Source: Pseudomonadota bacterium
Lineage (GTDB): Bacteria; Myxococcota_A; UBA796; GCA-2862545
Reading direction: 5' to 3'
DNA: 64,000 nucleotides
NCBI GenBank assembly: GCA_023954855.1
Contig: JAGSGY010000020.1
Location: 1 to 64,000, forward strand
Shown here: one piece after another, positions 24,995 to 34,728 of the stretch
Position numbering within the stretch: position 1 is the stretch's first letter
Layout: every line of letters begins with the position of its first letter
Translations under genes and position numbers: made by a program
Notes under the pieces: generated by a model
Seen by the model: only the letters and a program-made list of their open reading frames with translations
Told to the model about the DNA's origin: nothing
Database searches by the model: none

Positions 24995-25942
24995 ATGTCT
25001 GTCTCATCATCCCGCCAGCTCCTCATCACGGGCGGCGCCGGCTTCATCGGATCCCACACCGCCAGGGCCGCACGCTCGGCGGGGTGGGCCGTCCGCATCC
25101 TCGACAACTTGAGTACGGGCAGCCTAGACGCCCTGGACAGCCTGGACGTCGACTTTCATCGCGGGGACATTCGGTCAGACCGCGACGTCGACCGAGCCAT
25201 GAAGGGCGTGACCCATGTCGTTCATCTGGCCGCGCGCATCAGCGTCCCCGAGTCATGCGAGGACCCCGTCGGCTACGACCAAGTCAACGTTGCCGGCACC
25301 GTCCGCGTCATGCAGGCCGCCCGCCTAGCCGGATGCACCGCGATGGTGTTTGCCTCCTCGGCCGCCGTCTACGGGAGCGACCCGAAGGTGCCGAAGACCG
25401 TCACGGACCGCCCTCAACCCGAGAGTCCATACGCAAGCCAGAAGCTCGCCAACGAGGCCTATGCGAACGCCTTCGCGTCGATCAGTCCGCTGCGGACCAT
25501 CGGGCTCCGATACTTCAACGTGTTTGGTCCAGGTCAAGACCCGAATGGCCCCTACGGAGCGGTGATTCCGAGCTTTGTGCAAGCCGCTGTGCAGGGCCGC
25601 GACCTGACCGTGCATGGCGACGGACTACAGACCCGCGACTTCGTGTCTGTTCACGATGTGGCACAGGCCAACATCGCCGCATTGCAGGGTCCCTCAGGGG
25701 TCTACAACGTCGGAACCGGGCACGGCCTCAGCGTCAAGGCGCTCGCGGACCTGGTCCTCTCCGAGGTTCAGTCCTCCTCCAAACTCATCCACGGCCCCGA
25801 GAGGCTCGGCGACGTGCGCCACTCCCTCTCGGACATTCAACACACGACGGCCGCGCTGGACTGGCTCCCTGCCCAGGACTTCAATCGGGCACTCACCGAG
25901 ACCATCCGGTACTTCCGCCAGCGCTCAGAGCGGAAGGGCTGA
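24995..25942 (+). CDS. NAD-dependent nucleotide-sugar epimerase/dehydratase
   Basis: 315 residues, extended SDR family. The NAD-binding GGAGFIGS lies at residues 13-20. The catalytic Ser is in FASSAAVYG, with Tyr146 and Lys150 in PYASQK. GLRYFNVFGPGQDPNGPY and FVSVHDVAQAN are typical of UDP-sugar 4-epimerases of the GalE/WbpP type. It probably makes a nucleotide-sugar precursor for the polysaccharide assembled by the genes to the right. The substrate (UDP-Glc, UDP-GlcNAc or another) cannot be fixed. It is the leftmost gene of the locus, and its 3' end overlaps the convergent heparinase-like gene by 18 bases. Confidence 0.88.
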   Translation: MSVSSSRQLLITGGAGFIGSHTARAARSAGWAVRILDNLSTGSLDALDSLDVDFHRGDIRSDRDVDRAMKGVTHVVHLAARISVPESCEDPVGYDQVNVAGTVRVMQAARLAGCTAMVFASSAAVYGSDPKVPKTVTDRPQPESPYASQKLANEAYANAFASISPLRTIGLRYFNVFGPGQDPNGPYGAVIPSFVQAAVQGRDLTVHGDGLQTRDFVSVHDVAQANIAALQGPSGVYNVGTGHGLSVKALADLVLSEVQSSSKLIHGPERLGDVRHSLSDIQHTTAALDWLPAQDFNRALTETIRYFRQRSERKG

Positions 25943-27691
25943 GCGGTCCGGACAGGAAAGGGTGACGCGGGCCGCTGGAATCTCCACACCGGACTCGACG
26001 TCGTTCACGACTAGGTCCCCGACCACGACGATCCAACCGCAGGGCCGAGCGCGCCTGCTGCGGCCCACCGCCACCTTCGCCGGCATCCACGTGCCGAACT
26101 GCGGTGCGTAGAACGCATCTTCGACCGCGTGCTCATCAAAGCCGAACCCGCGAATCGAGCCGGGAACGCCTTCGAGGCGGGCGCCGTTGAGCCCGACGTC
26201 AGGATGCAGCGGGAGTCTCGACACAGCGGCATGGGCCGCGTCACTCACCTCGTCGCGAATCCAGAGCACCGCCGCCCCCGGCAGGTGCCACACAAAGATC
26301 GTGCGCTCGTGGACCGGCCTGCCCTCCAGGAAGCGGTAGCCGTCATGCGAAGCGCGCACGAGCCAAGCCGAGCCAAGGGGTACGTCGACGGGATGTGGCC
26401 CGTCTACCACCACGCGCTCAGGCCTGCGCCCCATGCGAAAGGACGACCACACCTCTGAGCTCGACCGCTGCGAAAGCTCGAGTGTGGAGTGCGCGGCCGT
26501 CGACCTGGACCAGGCCCTGTGGGGATCCTCGGCATAGCCGCAGACACCGGGGTCGACGATGACCCTCTGCCCCTCGAAGGCAAGCGTGAGCGACAACGTC
26601 GACGCATGCTGATGGCCCGGCTGGTGGCGGAGCCCTGGCATCGTCGCGTCGAGCTGCACCTCTGCCTGCTGACCCCGCAATACGACGAGACCATCGACCG
26701 CCTGCGCAGCGACGCGCGCTCCGTCCGCCACACCCGTCGCCCCAAGCAGCGGTCCCAGGTCCGGGCAGGGCCCAGGTGTGCTGTCGTGCATCCTAGGCAG
26801 GAGCCCACTCGGCCCGACGACCAGGGCGAGCCACTCCGCCATTCGCTCCAAGGCGACCTGGTACTCCGCGGGAAAGGTCTCTCCAGCAGCCTCGACGACG
26901 GCGCGAAGCTCCAGCAGACCCTCCAGAAGAACCGCGTGGTACATCGCAGACCGCTCGGCATGTCCTCCACCGGGGAGAACCTGGTCGCGGATAGCCCTAC
27001 TGAGAATGGCGTGGCCAAGACGTCGCCAGCGCAGGGACGAGCGGCAGTCGAGCCCGTAGCCGGCCATCAGGAGCGCGACGCCATTCTCCCAGAGATGGTT
27101 GCCTCCCAGATCTCTCTCCAGGCGCCAGGACAACGCATTGACCTGGCCCGCCAAGGACGCCAGCAGTGGCCCATTCTGCTCACTTGGGAACGCACTGAAC
27201 ACCGAGAGCCAGGCCCCCACGCGGCGTGAGATGCAGTACGGCGCGTAGGCGGGACGCATCGGCGCGGGACACGCGTCATCCCAGCTTCGCATCATCTGCC
27301 GCGCCAAGGCCCCGGACTCCTCGCTTCCCTCGGCGGCAAGCACCTTGAGGAACCCACCCCCATGAAGATGAAAGCGGTGTAGCGCCGGCATCTGTGTGTC
27401 TCTCCAGGGGAGATCGGGTCCATCGAAGGTCCAGACGCGCCCGAGAAGCTCAAGCCGTCCGTCCTGCAGTCCCTCGGCCGTGGGCATGCCGGGCCCCACG
27501 CCAAAGTGCGGCCATCGGACCTGGCCCGCGAGAGCCGCCGGTTCCCGTCGAAAGGTCAGCGCCCAAGCCACATCCCAATCCGCGCGGTCCACCCACTCCA
27601 TGCCCACACGTCGCAGCCTGTAGAGCCACTGGCTTGGCCGCGTCATCGAGACGGTGCGGAATAGACGGGCGGCCTGCTCGCGGCGTGCCAT
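25925..27691 (-). CDS. heparinase II/III-family polysaccharide lyase-like protein
   Basis: 588 residues from the ATG at 27691. The longer open frame upstream is the antisense of another gene. The N-terminal 330 residues form a helical toroid (LGGNHLWENGVALLMAGYGL). The C-terminal part has the heparinase II/III-like beta-sandwich (HQHASTLSLTLAFEGQRVIV, DPGVCGY, STAAHSTLEL). No signal peptide is seen, as is usual for members inside exopolysaccharide loci. The role is probably polymer trimming or modification, by lyase action on uronic-acid or hexosamine chains. It starts four bases after the stop of the bi-domain oxidoreductase, a pairing common in such loci, and is the last gene of a four-gene unit starting with the BY-kinase. 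Confidence 0.82.
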   Translation of the reverse strand: MARREQAARLFRTVSMTRPSQWLYRLRRVGMEWVDRADWDVAWALTFRREPAALAGQVRWPHFGVGPGMPTAEGLQDGRLELLGRVWTFDGPDLPWRDTQMPALHRFHLHGGGFLKVLAAEGSEESGALARQMMRSWDDACPAPMRPAYAPYCISRRVGAWLSVFSAFPSEQNGPLLASLAGQVNALSWRLERDLGGNHLWENGVALLMAGYGLDCRSSLRWRRLGHAILSRAIRDQVLPGGGHAERSAMYHAVLLEGLLELRAVVEAAGETFPAEYQVALERMAEWLALVVGPSGLLPRMHDSTPGPCPDLGPLLGATGVADGARVAAQAVDGLVVLRGQQAEVQLDATMPGLRHQPGHQHASTLSLTLAFEGQRVIVDPGVCGYAEDPHRAWSRSTAAHSTLELSQRSSSEVWSSFRMGRRPERVVVDGPHPVDVPLGSAWLVRASHDGYRFLEGRPVHERTIFVWHLPGAAVLWIRDEVSDAAHAAVSRLPLHPDVGLNGARLEGVPGSIRGFGFDEHAVEDAFYAPQFGTWMPAKVAVGRSRRARPCGWIVVVGDLVVNDVESGVEIPAARVTLSCPDRSALPL

Positions 27692-27695
27692 GCGC

Positions 27696-29825
27696 CTATG
27701 CCTCGAGCTGAGCGGCCAGATCCAGCGTGACCTCTGCGACCTCGAACAGCTCGTCCATGGGGATGGGTGGCTGTCCAGTCCGCACGCCCTCCACGAACGC
27801 ACGGACAAGACCCTCGTGGCCCTTGTCCTGCTTGGGGAGATGCGGCCTCTGCAGCATGGATCCGTCGAAGACCTGCAGCCGGCGGAAGTTGTCGACCACG
27901 AAGACCCGCCCGTCGCTGAAGACCTCGAGACGCTCCTTGGGGAAGGAGGCGTGCCCATTGCTGAAGTACTGGATGGTCGCGATGCTGCCATCTTCGAAGC
28001 CGAGCGTCATGATCGCGCGGTCGAGCGGGTGGCGCTGGCCTGGATTCCCCGTTCCAACGGCCACCGCGCTCACGATGGGAGCTCCGACCAGAAAGCGCAG
28101 TACATCGACAAAGTGGCAGACCTCACCGACGACGCGCCCGCCCCCGCGCTTGCGGTCTTGGATCCAGTGCGAGTCGGGAATGGCCCCCGCGTTGACGCAA
28201 TAGGTCGCACAAAGAGGCTCCGAGCGGCCCGAGAGCTTCTGTGCCAGGCGTTGGACGTATGGCGAGAAGCGACGGTTGAGCCCAACCGTGAGCACGGGGG
28301 CGACGGCATGCGCCGCCAGTGCTTCTCTGACGCTCTCGAGACCTTCGGGAGTAATCGCGAGAGGCTTCTCGACAAAGACGTGTTTCCCCGCGTTGAGCGC
28401 CTCAACGACCAGGGGGGCATGGCTGTCGTGAGGCGTTCCGACGAGAACCGTGTTCACGCCGGAGTCGCCGAAGACCTGCGAGGTCTCGGTGGTCACCACG
28501 CGGGCGCCGGACTTCCGCGCAGCGAGAGCCGAGCTCAGGCCCCCTCGTGATGCCAACATCTCTGGTGCCACGCCAGCGCTTGCGAATGCCGGGAGGAGGA
28601 AGCGGGTGACGAAGTTGCCGGTCCCGATCACCCCCAAGCGCATTGAGGCGGAGCTCGCCTTCGCACCACCTGGAGGAGCGATGGATCGCTCGGCCTTTGG
28701 CGCCTCCTCACTCTCCGGGCTGGCGTAGTTCAGGACGATGCCGAGCGCCGAACGATTGGCGAGTGACTCGTAGGCGCGAGTGGCGTCGTGAATACGATGC
28801 CTCTCAGAGATGAGGGCCTCGATATCGAGTCCGCCGTTCTCCATTTGTTGGAGCACCGCCTGGAAGTTCCTCCCCTCCGTCCAACGGACGAAGCCACGGG
28901 GATAGTCTTGCCCCCTCTGCTCGTAGGACGGGTCATAGCGGCCAGGCCCATACGAGCATGAGACCTGAAAGCTCAGTTCCTTCTCGTAAAAGTCGGCTCG
29001 GATCAGCTCCATGCCGGTGACTCCGACCATGATGATGCGACCACGCTGGCGGCACATCTCAGCCGCCTGATGGATCGGCTCTGACGACGGCGTCGACGCG
29101 GCGATGACCACGCCGTCGACACCGAAGCCTTCGTTCAGCGTCTTCACCACTTCGATCGAGCGCTCACTCTTTGAGAGGTCGACGGTCTCGGCACCGAAGT
29201 CTCGGCCCAGTTTTAGGCGCCCTTCATCGAAGTCTAGGCCAATGACCCGACAGCCAGATGCGCGCAGTAGCTGCACGGTGAGCAAGCCAACAAGACCGAG
29301 GCCGGAGACAACCCAAACCTCACCAAGAGCGGGCTTTCCAAGGCGAATGCTCTGCAAGGCAATGGACGCGAGAGGCGTGAAGGCAGCGTGTTCGAACGAC
29401 ACGTCCTGCGACGGTATCTTCGCGACGAGGTTCCTCCCCAAGACCGCGAACTCAGCGTGAGGGCCGTTGCAGGCCACCCTGTCACCCACCTCGAGGTCCT
29501 CGATCTCGGCGCCCACCGCCTCGACAATACCCGCGCTGCAGTACCCGAGTGGAATCGGCATCGCCAGCTTCGCCCGAACCGCATCGACGGTGGGCAAGAT
29601 GCCGTCTGTCCGCGCCTTCGCGATGACCTGCCGCACCTTGTCCGGCTGCTGCCGCGCCTTCTCTACCAAAGACCCTCGGCCGAACTCGAGGAGCATGCGC
29701 TCCGTACCCGCCGAAATCAGCGAGGCTTGCGTTCGAATGAGCACAGCTCGCGGGCCAGGCACCGGCACCGGTGTGTCTAGCAGCGTAGTGTCGCCGTTCT
29801 CGAGGTCCTGCACGACTTGAAGCAT
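27696..29825 (-). CDS. bi-domain oxidoreductase: MDR plus GFO/IDH/MocA
   Basis: 709 residues in two enzymes. Residues 1 to about 355 are a medium-chain dehydrogenase (VGDRVACNGPHAEF, VSGLGLVGLLTVQLLRASGC, VIGLDFDEGRL). Residues about 395 to 700 are a GFO/IDH/MocA oxidoreductase (LGVIGTGNFVTRFLLPAFA, VLVGTPHDSHAPLVVEAL, HVFVEKPLAI with the family's EKP motif). The fused form is typical of exopolysaccharide loci next to a heparinase-like gene. It is thought to act on sugar or nucleotide-sugar substrates; the precise reaction is unknown to me. It is transcribed with the polymerase gene upstream (seven-base gap) and the heparinase-like gene downstream (four bases). Confidence 0.88.
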   Translation of the reverse strand: MLQVVQDLENGDTTLLDTPVPVPGPRAVLIRTQASLISAGTERMLLEFGRGSLVEKARQQPDKVRQVIAKARTDGILPTVDAVRAKLAMPIPLGYCSAGIVEAVGAEIEDLEVGDRVACNGPHAEFAVLGRNLVAKIPSQDVSFEHAAFTPLASIALQSIRLGKPALGEVWVVSGLGLVGLLTVQLLRASGCRVIGLDFDEGRLKLGRDFGAETVDLSKSERSIEVVKTLNEGFGVDGVVIAASTPSSEPIHQAAEMCRQRGRIIMVGVTGMELIRADFYEKELSFQVSCSYGPGRYDPSYEQRGQDYPRGFVRWTEGRNFQAVLQQMENGGLDIEALISERHRIHDATRAYESLANRSALGIVLNYASPESEEAPKAERSIAPPGGAKASSASMRLGVIGTGNFVTRFLLPAFASAGVAPEMLASRGGLSSALAARKSGARVVTTETSQVFGDSGVNTVLVGTPHDSHAPLVVEALNAGKHVFVEKPLAITPEGLESVREALAAHAVAPVLTVGLNRRFSPYVQRLAQKLSGRSEPLCATYCVNAGAIPDSHWIQDRKRGGGRVVGEVCHFVDVLRFLVGAPIVSAVAVGTGNPGQRHPLDRAIMTLGFEDGSIATIQYFSNGHASFPKERLEVFSDGRVFVVDNFRRLQVFDGSMLQRPHLPKQDKGHEGLVRAFVEGVRTGQPPIPMDELFEVAEVTLDLAAQLEA

Positions 29826-29832
29826 GAATCTC

Positions 29833-31203
29833 TCAGATAGGCCGCAACGGGCCAGGGACCGGGGCGTTGTCAGAGGGTAGGAGCACGGGCCTTAGCACCT
29901 TGGACGAAACTGGGCCGACCCGAACCAGCATGACGCCCAGCCAGACATACACCACCGGAAAGGTCGTAAAGTCAGCCGCAAATCCCATCACCAGCCCGCC
30001 CAGCAGGGCTGCCGCTCCACCTGCAATGGCATCGCGTTCGTCCGCGCTGTGTCGCGCCCTACGCCAGCCGACCCAGAGAAGGCGGACAACGAGCACGAGC
30101 AAGAAGCCATGAGCAGCGAGTCCGACGAGACCCATTTCGGACGCCACCGCCGTGTAGGTGTCGTGCGGCCTCATGTCGATGAGGCCACCGGTATGGTCCA
30201 CCGCCTCGTAGCGGAAGCGTCCTCGACCGACCCCGAGAATCGGATTCTCCTCGAACAGCTCGATACCGGTGCGGATCGCGGCCGCACGCGACACCAGCGA
30301 GCCGTCGTTCTCGCCGAGTTCCACGTCCACAAGCGTGGAGTAGCGGTCCGTGAGGTGCTCCAGATTCATGTACCCGGGAAGCGCCAAGCCAGCGAGGACT
30401 GCGAACGGCAACAGGTACCGCAGATGGCGACGGACCGAGTACACAAGCAGGACACTGCCCACCGCGGACGCGATGGCGCCACCGCGTGACAGCGAGAGCG
30501 CGATGTTGAGGGGGTAGAGAAACAGCAAGATGCCCGTCACGATCAAGCCGATCCTGCCTCGATTCTGCACCGTGCCCACGACGAGGGGCACCAACCAGAT
30601 CAAGATGGCGCACCAGAGGTTTGGGCTGTCATAGACGCCGCTGGCTCGCCCGGAGTACACGCTCTCGATTCGGTCGGTCGTCAACACACCAAAGGCCATC
30701 ACCACCGCGAGTACACCGGCGACGAGAAGCAGAGCGTCATCGAGGTTGACGCGGGGTACCCAGACGACAATGAGGTGGGTGAGCAGAGCCAAGCTCACGT
30801 ACCCGATGATGGCGGGGGCAGCCGAGCGAACGTCGCCAGCAGAAGCCACGAGATTGATGAGCATGGCCGCGCCAATCACGATGAAGCCAACCGACACCGA
30901 CGTCCACCGGAACATCGGCTTGCCGTAGTACCAGGCGTGTCCTCCCCAGAGCACCATCGCAGCGAGGGTGGTGGTCTTGCCGAGGGTAATCGGCACGACG
31001 ATGACCACGCTCGGCACCAAACCGAAATTCGAGAGCAAGATGCCGGCCACCACGCCGGGCAACAACAGCATGGGGTAGCGGCTCGCTGCCACCCCAAGCA
31101 TGAGGGCCACGGCCAGAGCCACCACGGGAAAGCCACCAAACAGAGCAAGAACACACGAGACGACGGAAATCCCGAGGATGCCCCCCAAGTCGCGCCTCGA
31201 CAC
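29833..31203 (-). CDS. O-antigen ligase/polymerase-family membrane protein (Wzy-like)
   Basis: 456 residues, about ten to twelve membrane helices. The large periplasmic loop carries the Wzy_C-type motif (ELFEENPILGVGRGRFR, then HDTYTAVASEMGLVGL). It would polymerise lipid-linked repeat units, or ligate them, on the periplasmic face. The GTG start at 31203 shares one base with the TAG of the BY-kinase gene, so translation is coupled. Being next to the co-polymerase makes a Wzy role more likely than WaaL. Confidence 0.85.
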   Translation of the reverse strand: MSRRDLGGILGISVVSCVLALFGGFPVVALAVALMLGVAASRYPMLLLPGVVAGILLSNFGLVPSVVIVVPITLGKTTTLAAMVLWGGHAWYYGKPMFRWTSVSVGFIVIGAAMLINLVASAGDVRSAAPAIIGYVSLALLTHLIVVWVPRVNLDDALLLVAGVLAVVMAFGVLTTDRIESVYSGRASGVYDSPNLWCAILIWLVPLVVGTVQNRGRIGLIVTGILLFLYPLNIALSLSRGGAIASAVGSVLLVYSVRRHLRYLLPFAVLAGLALPGYMNLEHLTDRYSTLVDVELGENDGSLVSRAAAIRTGIELFEENPILGVGRGRFRYEAVDHTGGLIDMRPHDTYTAVASEMGLVGLAAHGFLLVLVVRLLWVGWRRARHSADERDAIAGGAAALLGGLVMGFAADFTTFPVVYVWLGVMLVRVGPVSSKVLRPVLLPSDNAPVPGPLRPI

Positions 31204-33296
31204 TACTTCGCCGACTTGGATTCAGAGCCTGCATCGCCATAGGCATGGCCGTAGCCGTAGCCGTAGCCGTAGCCGTAGCCGTAGTGGTTGCCGGCGTAGC
31301 TCTCGGTGGCGACATCGTTGAGCACGACACCGAGAATGTTGGCGCCGACGCGCTGAAGTCGATCAAGCGTGTGCAGCACGACGCCTGCGCGAACTCCAGA
31401 GCGGACCACCACCACAACGCCATCCACGACCCTAGACAGGTCCGAAGCATCCGACAGCAGGGCGCTCGGCGGGGTGTCGATGATCACCAAGTCGTAGAGG
31501 TCATCCGCAGCCTTGAGAAGGCTATCCATCTCGGCCGATGCAAGCAGCTTGCGCGAAGCACTACCGGTGAATTCTCCCGCTGCCAGCAAATCGAGCCCTT
31601 CGACCGGCGTCGTACGAATGGCGTCATTCAACGCCAAATTCCCCTGAAGAACGTCCGTTACCCCAGGTACCGAGGGCACATCGAACGTGTCGTGTAGGCG
31701 CGCCTTAAGAAGGTCGCCCTCAATCACCAATACGCGACGCCCACTCTGCGCGAAGGCGATGCCCAGGCGAACCGTCGTCGACGTCTTGCCCTCACCGGCA
31801 ATGGATGAGGTGACGAGCAGGCGGCGTGGACGCGCACCCGTGCCGTGCTCGATGAGTGCACGCACCGAGCGCACGTTCTCGGAGGCCCCCGACCGCGGGT
31901 TCACGTACGTCATCAGCTCGATCGGCACACCCTCTTCTCGAGCCAGATGGGGCACGAGCCCAAGGAAGGGCACATGCAAGTGCTCCTTGATGGATGCCGG
32001 GGAAAGAAGGCGGTCATCCATCCACGCCGCACCGACCGCCACTCCGACTCCGCCGAGGAGTCCAAGCGCGAAGCCAAGGCCCATGTTGACGGGGGTGCTC
32101 GGCGAGAAATGCTTCTTCGGAAGCACGGCCATGTCGACAACGCGTACGTTGTTGAGCTGAGTTTCAGATGCGAGCCGAAGCTCATCCGCCCGCCGGCCCA
32201 GCCGCTCCTGAAAGAGAACCGCCCGGTCCAAGTCTGCCTTGAGCGTCTCGTAGGTCGCCGTGTGGCCACTCCGCGTGAGGAGCTCCGTCTTGGCACGTTC
32301 GACCTCAGCCGCCAGTCCATCCCGCTTGGCTTCAAGAATTTCGAGCGCTGCAGCCTCGGTGCTCACCCCGCGTTCGACCTCTTCCTGAAGCAGCACCTCT
32401 AGGCGCGTAATCTCGCTCGCAGCGCTAATGATCTCGGGATGTTTTTCACCAAATACGCTGGAAAGCCTTGCCTTTTCGGCCCGTGACTTGGCAAGCGAAC
32501 TCGACAGCACCTTGAGGTCGGCCGTCGACAGCGCAGTGGCGAGGTCTTCGTAGCGCCCCTGTCGCATCAGCGCGCGATGCGAGCTCAGTTCCGCCTTGAG
32601 AAGGAGCGCCTGGGCGCTGATCTCACCGAAGCTGACGTCCACCTCACGCATGCGTTGGCTTCGAGCCGAGACGACTTCCTCTATTTCTGCGAGGTCCTCC
32701 TCTTCCTTGTACGCCTGCAAGGAAGCACGCGAGGACTTGATCCGCACCTCATTCTCTTCGAGCTGACGCGCGAGCCAGCGTCGGGCATCGGCCGCTGCCT
32801 TTCGGCGCACGTCGAGGTTCTGGGCCACATACTCGGCTGCGACGAGATTCGTGAGCAGAAGGGCAACCTCTGGATCCGGGTCGACCACCGAGAGGTCGAC
32901 CAACTCACTACGCTCCCGCGGCCGCGCCTCGATGCGTCCCATCAACTGGTGGGACTGGAGCTCTTCGCCCCGCAAGTCGGTGTACTTCAAGGCCACGGCA
33001 TCGGCGATCGTTCGCGACTTCAGCAACTGCACCTGGGTTCGGAAGTAGCGCTCAGTCTCCTGAAAACCGCGAAGGTCGAGGCTGGAGACCCCCTGCACAC
33101 GCACTTCCTGATCCGCCTTCGGCCTGAGCTGAAGGGTCGCCGTCGCCCGGTACTTCTTCGTCATCATCTGGGTTGCAACCCCAGATGCGCCCGCCGACAC
33201 GAGACCCGCGAGCCCAATCATCAGTCCGCGTCGGCGGAGGATGGGGATCAGTCTCTCGATGACTTCGAATATCGGGGTTTCGTCACTTGCTGACAA
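31203..33296 (-). CDS. polysaccharide co-polymerase/tyrosine autokinase (Wzc/BY-kinase)
   Basis: 697 residues. The N-terminal Wzz/GNVR part has two membrane helices (residues about 24-45 and 410-430) around a long coiled coil. The cytoplasmic BY-kinase has Walker A SSIAGEGKTS (Lys about 504), Walker A' VLVIEGDLLKARLH and Walker B LVIIDTPPS. The C-terminal tail is Tyr-rich (GYGYGYGYGYGH), the usual autophosphorylation cluster. Such proteins control chain length and export with a Wza-type protein. The TTG start at 33296 is preceded by GAGG at suitable spacing. It heads a four-gene unit and is divergent from the GT4 gene at 33453. Confidence 0.92.
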   Translation of the reverse strand: MSASDETPIFEVIERLIPILRRRGLMIGLAGLVSAGASGVATQMMTKKYRATATLQLRPKADQEVRVQGVSSLDLRGFQETERYFRTQVQLLKSRTIADAVALKYTDLRGEELQSHQLMGRIEARPRERSELVDLSVVDPDPEVALLLTNLVAAEYVAQNLDVRRKAAADARRWLARQLEENEVRIKSSRASLQAYKEEEDLAEIEEVVSARSQRMREVDVSFGEISAQALLLKAELSSHRALMRQGRYEDLATALSTADLKVLSSSLAKSRAEKARLSSVFGEKHPEIISAASEITRLEVLLQEEVERGVSTEAAALEILEAKRDGLAAEVERAKTELLTRSGHTATYETLKADLDRAVLFQERLGRRADELRLASETQLNNVRVVDMAVLPKKHFSPSTPVNMGLGFALGLLGGVGVAVGAAWMDDRLLSPASIKEHLHVPFLGLVPHLAREEGVPIELMTYVNPRSGASENVRSVRALIEHGTGARPRRLLVTSSIAGEGKTSTTVRLGIAFAQSGRRVLVIEGDLLKARLHDTFDVPSVPGVTDVLQGNLALNDAIRTTPVEGLDLLAAGEFTGSASRKLLASAEMDSLLKAADDLYDLVIIDTPPSALLSDASDLSRVVDGVVVVVRSGVRAGVVLHTLDRLQRVGANILGVVLNDVATESYAGNHYGYGYGYGYGYGHAYGDAGSESKSAK
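31251..31284 (-). repeat. GTAGCC hexamer repeat encoding the Tyr-Gly tail
   Basis: Nearly six copies of a gtagcc hexamer encode alternating Gly-Tyr at the BY-kinase C-terminus. Slippage would change the number of phosphorylatable tyrosines in frame. Confidence 0.85.
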
Positions 33297-33452
33297 GGCC
33301 GACCTCTTCGCGATGGCTTCGAGCGCAGGCCGCGAAGCGGACCCTCAAGCCACCATAGTGCACCCGATTCCCATGTGCACGCCAGCCAACACCGCTGACA
33401 AGCCCGATGCCTTCGTTCCGCGGAGGCGTTACTGCACCCCCCGAGGTCAGGC

Positions 33453-34649
33453 GTGACAGCATCCTCCAATGAAGCCCCCCTTCGCGTTCTGCACGTCTTA
33501 CCGAGTCTCATCCACGGCGGCGCTGAGACGGTTTGTGCAGACCTCGCCATCGGCTGTCGGGGCCCAGATCTCGGCACGACCATCGCGATCTCGCGGACCG
33601 CCTCTGAGGTCGAAAGGGTCGTCCGCCGGCGGTGGGGCTCCGAAGCGGCTCAACGCGTCACGACTGATCTGCCTCTCGAGGCACGTCTGCGCAGCGAGGG
33701 CGTTCCGCTCGTGTACCTCCACAAACGCACCCCCATCGACGCCGCCTTCTCCCTGCTGCGCACCGTTCGACGACTGCGACCCGACGTGGTCCACACCCAC
33801 CTACACAGCATCGTGTTTGCGGCCCCCGTCACGCGATTCCTGGGCATTCCGCACTGCCACACGGTCCACACCACAGCCCTCGAGGAAGCCGGCAGCGCAG
33901 CCCGCGTACGGATGCGCCGCCGGGCCTTTCGGCGAGTCCACCCCATCAGTATCTCAGAGGCTGTCGCGAAGTCCGTCCATGACGTGTACGGCCTACAGAG
34001 CCCCGTCATTCGCAACGCGGTCGCCCTCGACCGCTTCGACACGACCCAGTCCGCCGGTGCCGAGTGGAGAGAGCGTGAAGGAATCCCCGCAGACGCCGTG
34101 GTGGTCCTTGCGGTAGGCCGGCTTCGGGCCGTGAAGAACCCGACGGGAATCCTCGGAGCGTTCCAGAGCGTTGCAAAGGACCACCCGAACGCCCACCTGA
34201 TCTTCATCGGAGACGGCGACCTCGAAGAACGTCTCGCGGATCAGCGACGGACGTTCGGGCTCGCCAAGCGCGTCCACTTCCTCGGCACGCGCACCGACGT
34301 TCCCGAAGCGCTTGCGGCCGCAGACATCTTTGTCCAAAACTCACTTTATGAAGGGCTCGGGATCGCCGCCGTGGAGGCCATGGCGAGCGGCTTGCCCGTC
34401 ATCGCCACAGCGGTCGGCGGCCTGGTCGAGGTGGTCTCGGATGACGAAACGGGGACGCTGATTCCCAGTCGCTCGCAGGCTGCGCTCGCCGACGCACTGA
34501 CCGCATACATCACCGATCCTGCTCTCCGAGCTCGGCATGGATCCGCAGGACGTGTGCGTGCAAGGTCCCGACACGGCCTCACCGAAGCCACCGATGGCTA
34601 CATCCGGGTCTACAAGGCGCTCGCCGAACGCCGGCCGCTCATAGAATAG
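33453..34649 (+). CDS. GT4-family glycosyltransferase
   Basis: 398 residues, GT-B fold. The N-terminal donor-side loop is LPSLIHGGAETVCADLA. The C-terminal half has VVLAVGRLRAVKNPTG and the EX7E-type motif EGLGIAAVEAMASGLPV. No membrane helix, so probably a cytosolic or peripheral enzyme adding one sugar to the lipid-linked repeat unit. The GTG start at 33453 follows GAGG. The 156 bases between it and the divergent BY-kinase gene must hold promoters for both, but I saw no clear -35/-10 pair. Confidence 0.88.
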   Translation: MTASSNEAPLRVLHVLPSLIHGGAETVCADLAIGCRGPDLGTTIAISRTASEVERVVRRRWGSEAAQRVTTDLPLEARLRSEGVPLVYLHKRTPIDAAFSLLRTVRRLRPDVVHTHLHSIVFAAPVTRFLGIPHCHTVHTTALEEAGSAARVRMRRRAFRRVHPISISEAVAKSVHDVYGLQSPVIRNAVALDRFDTTQSAGAEWREREGIPADAVVVLAVGRLRAVKNPTGILGAFQSVAKDHPNAHLIFIGDGDLEERLADQRRTFGLAKRVHFLGTRTDVPEALAAADIFVQNSLYEGLGIAAVEAMASGLPVIATAVGGLVEVVSDDETGTLIPSRSQAALADALTAYITDPALRARHGSAGRVRARSRHGLTEATDGYIRVYKALAERRPLIE

Positions 34650-34728
34650 GCCCGAGACGTTACACAGCCGTCGACAGCTTCTGTCCCACGCGCTGGCGGC
34701 AAATGGCCGCTGAGGGAACCAAGGCTCG

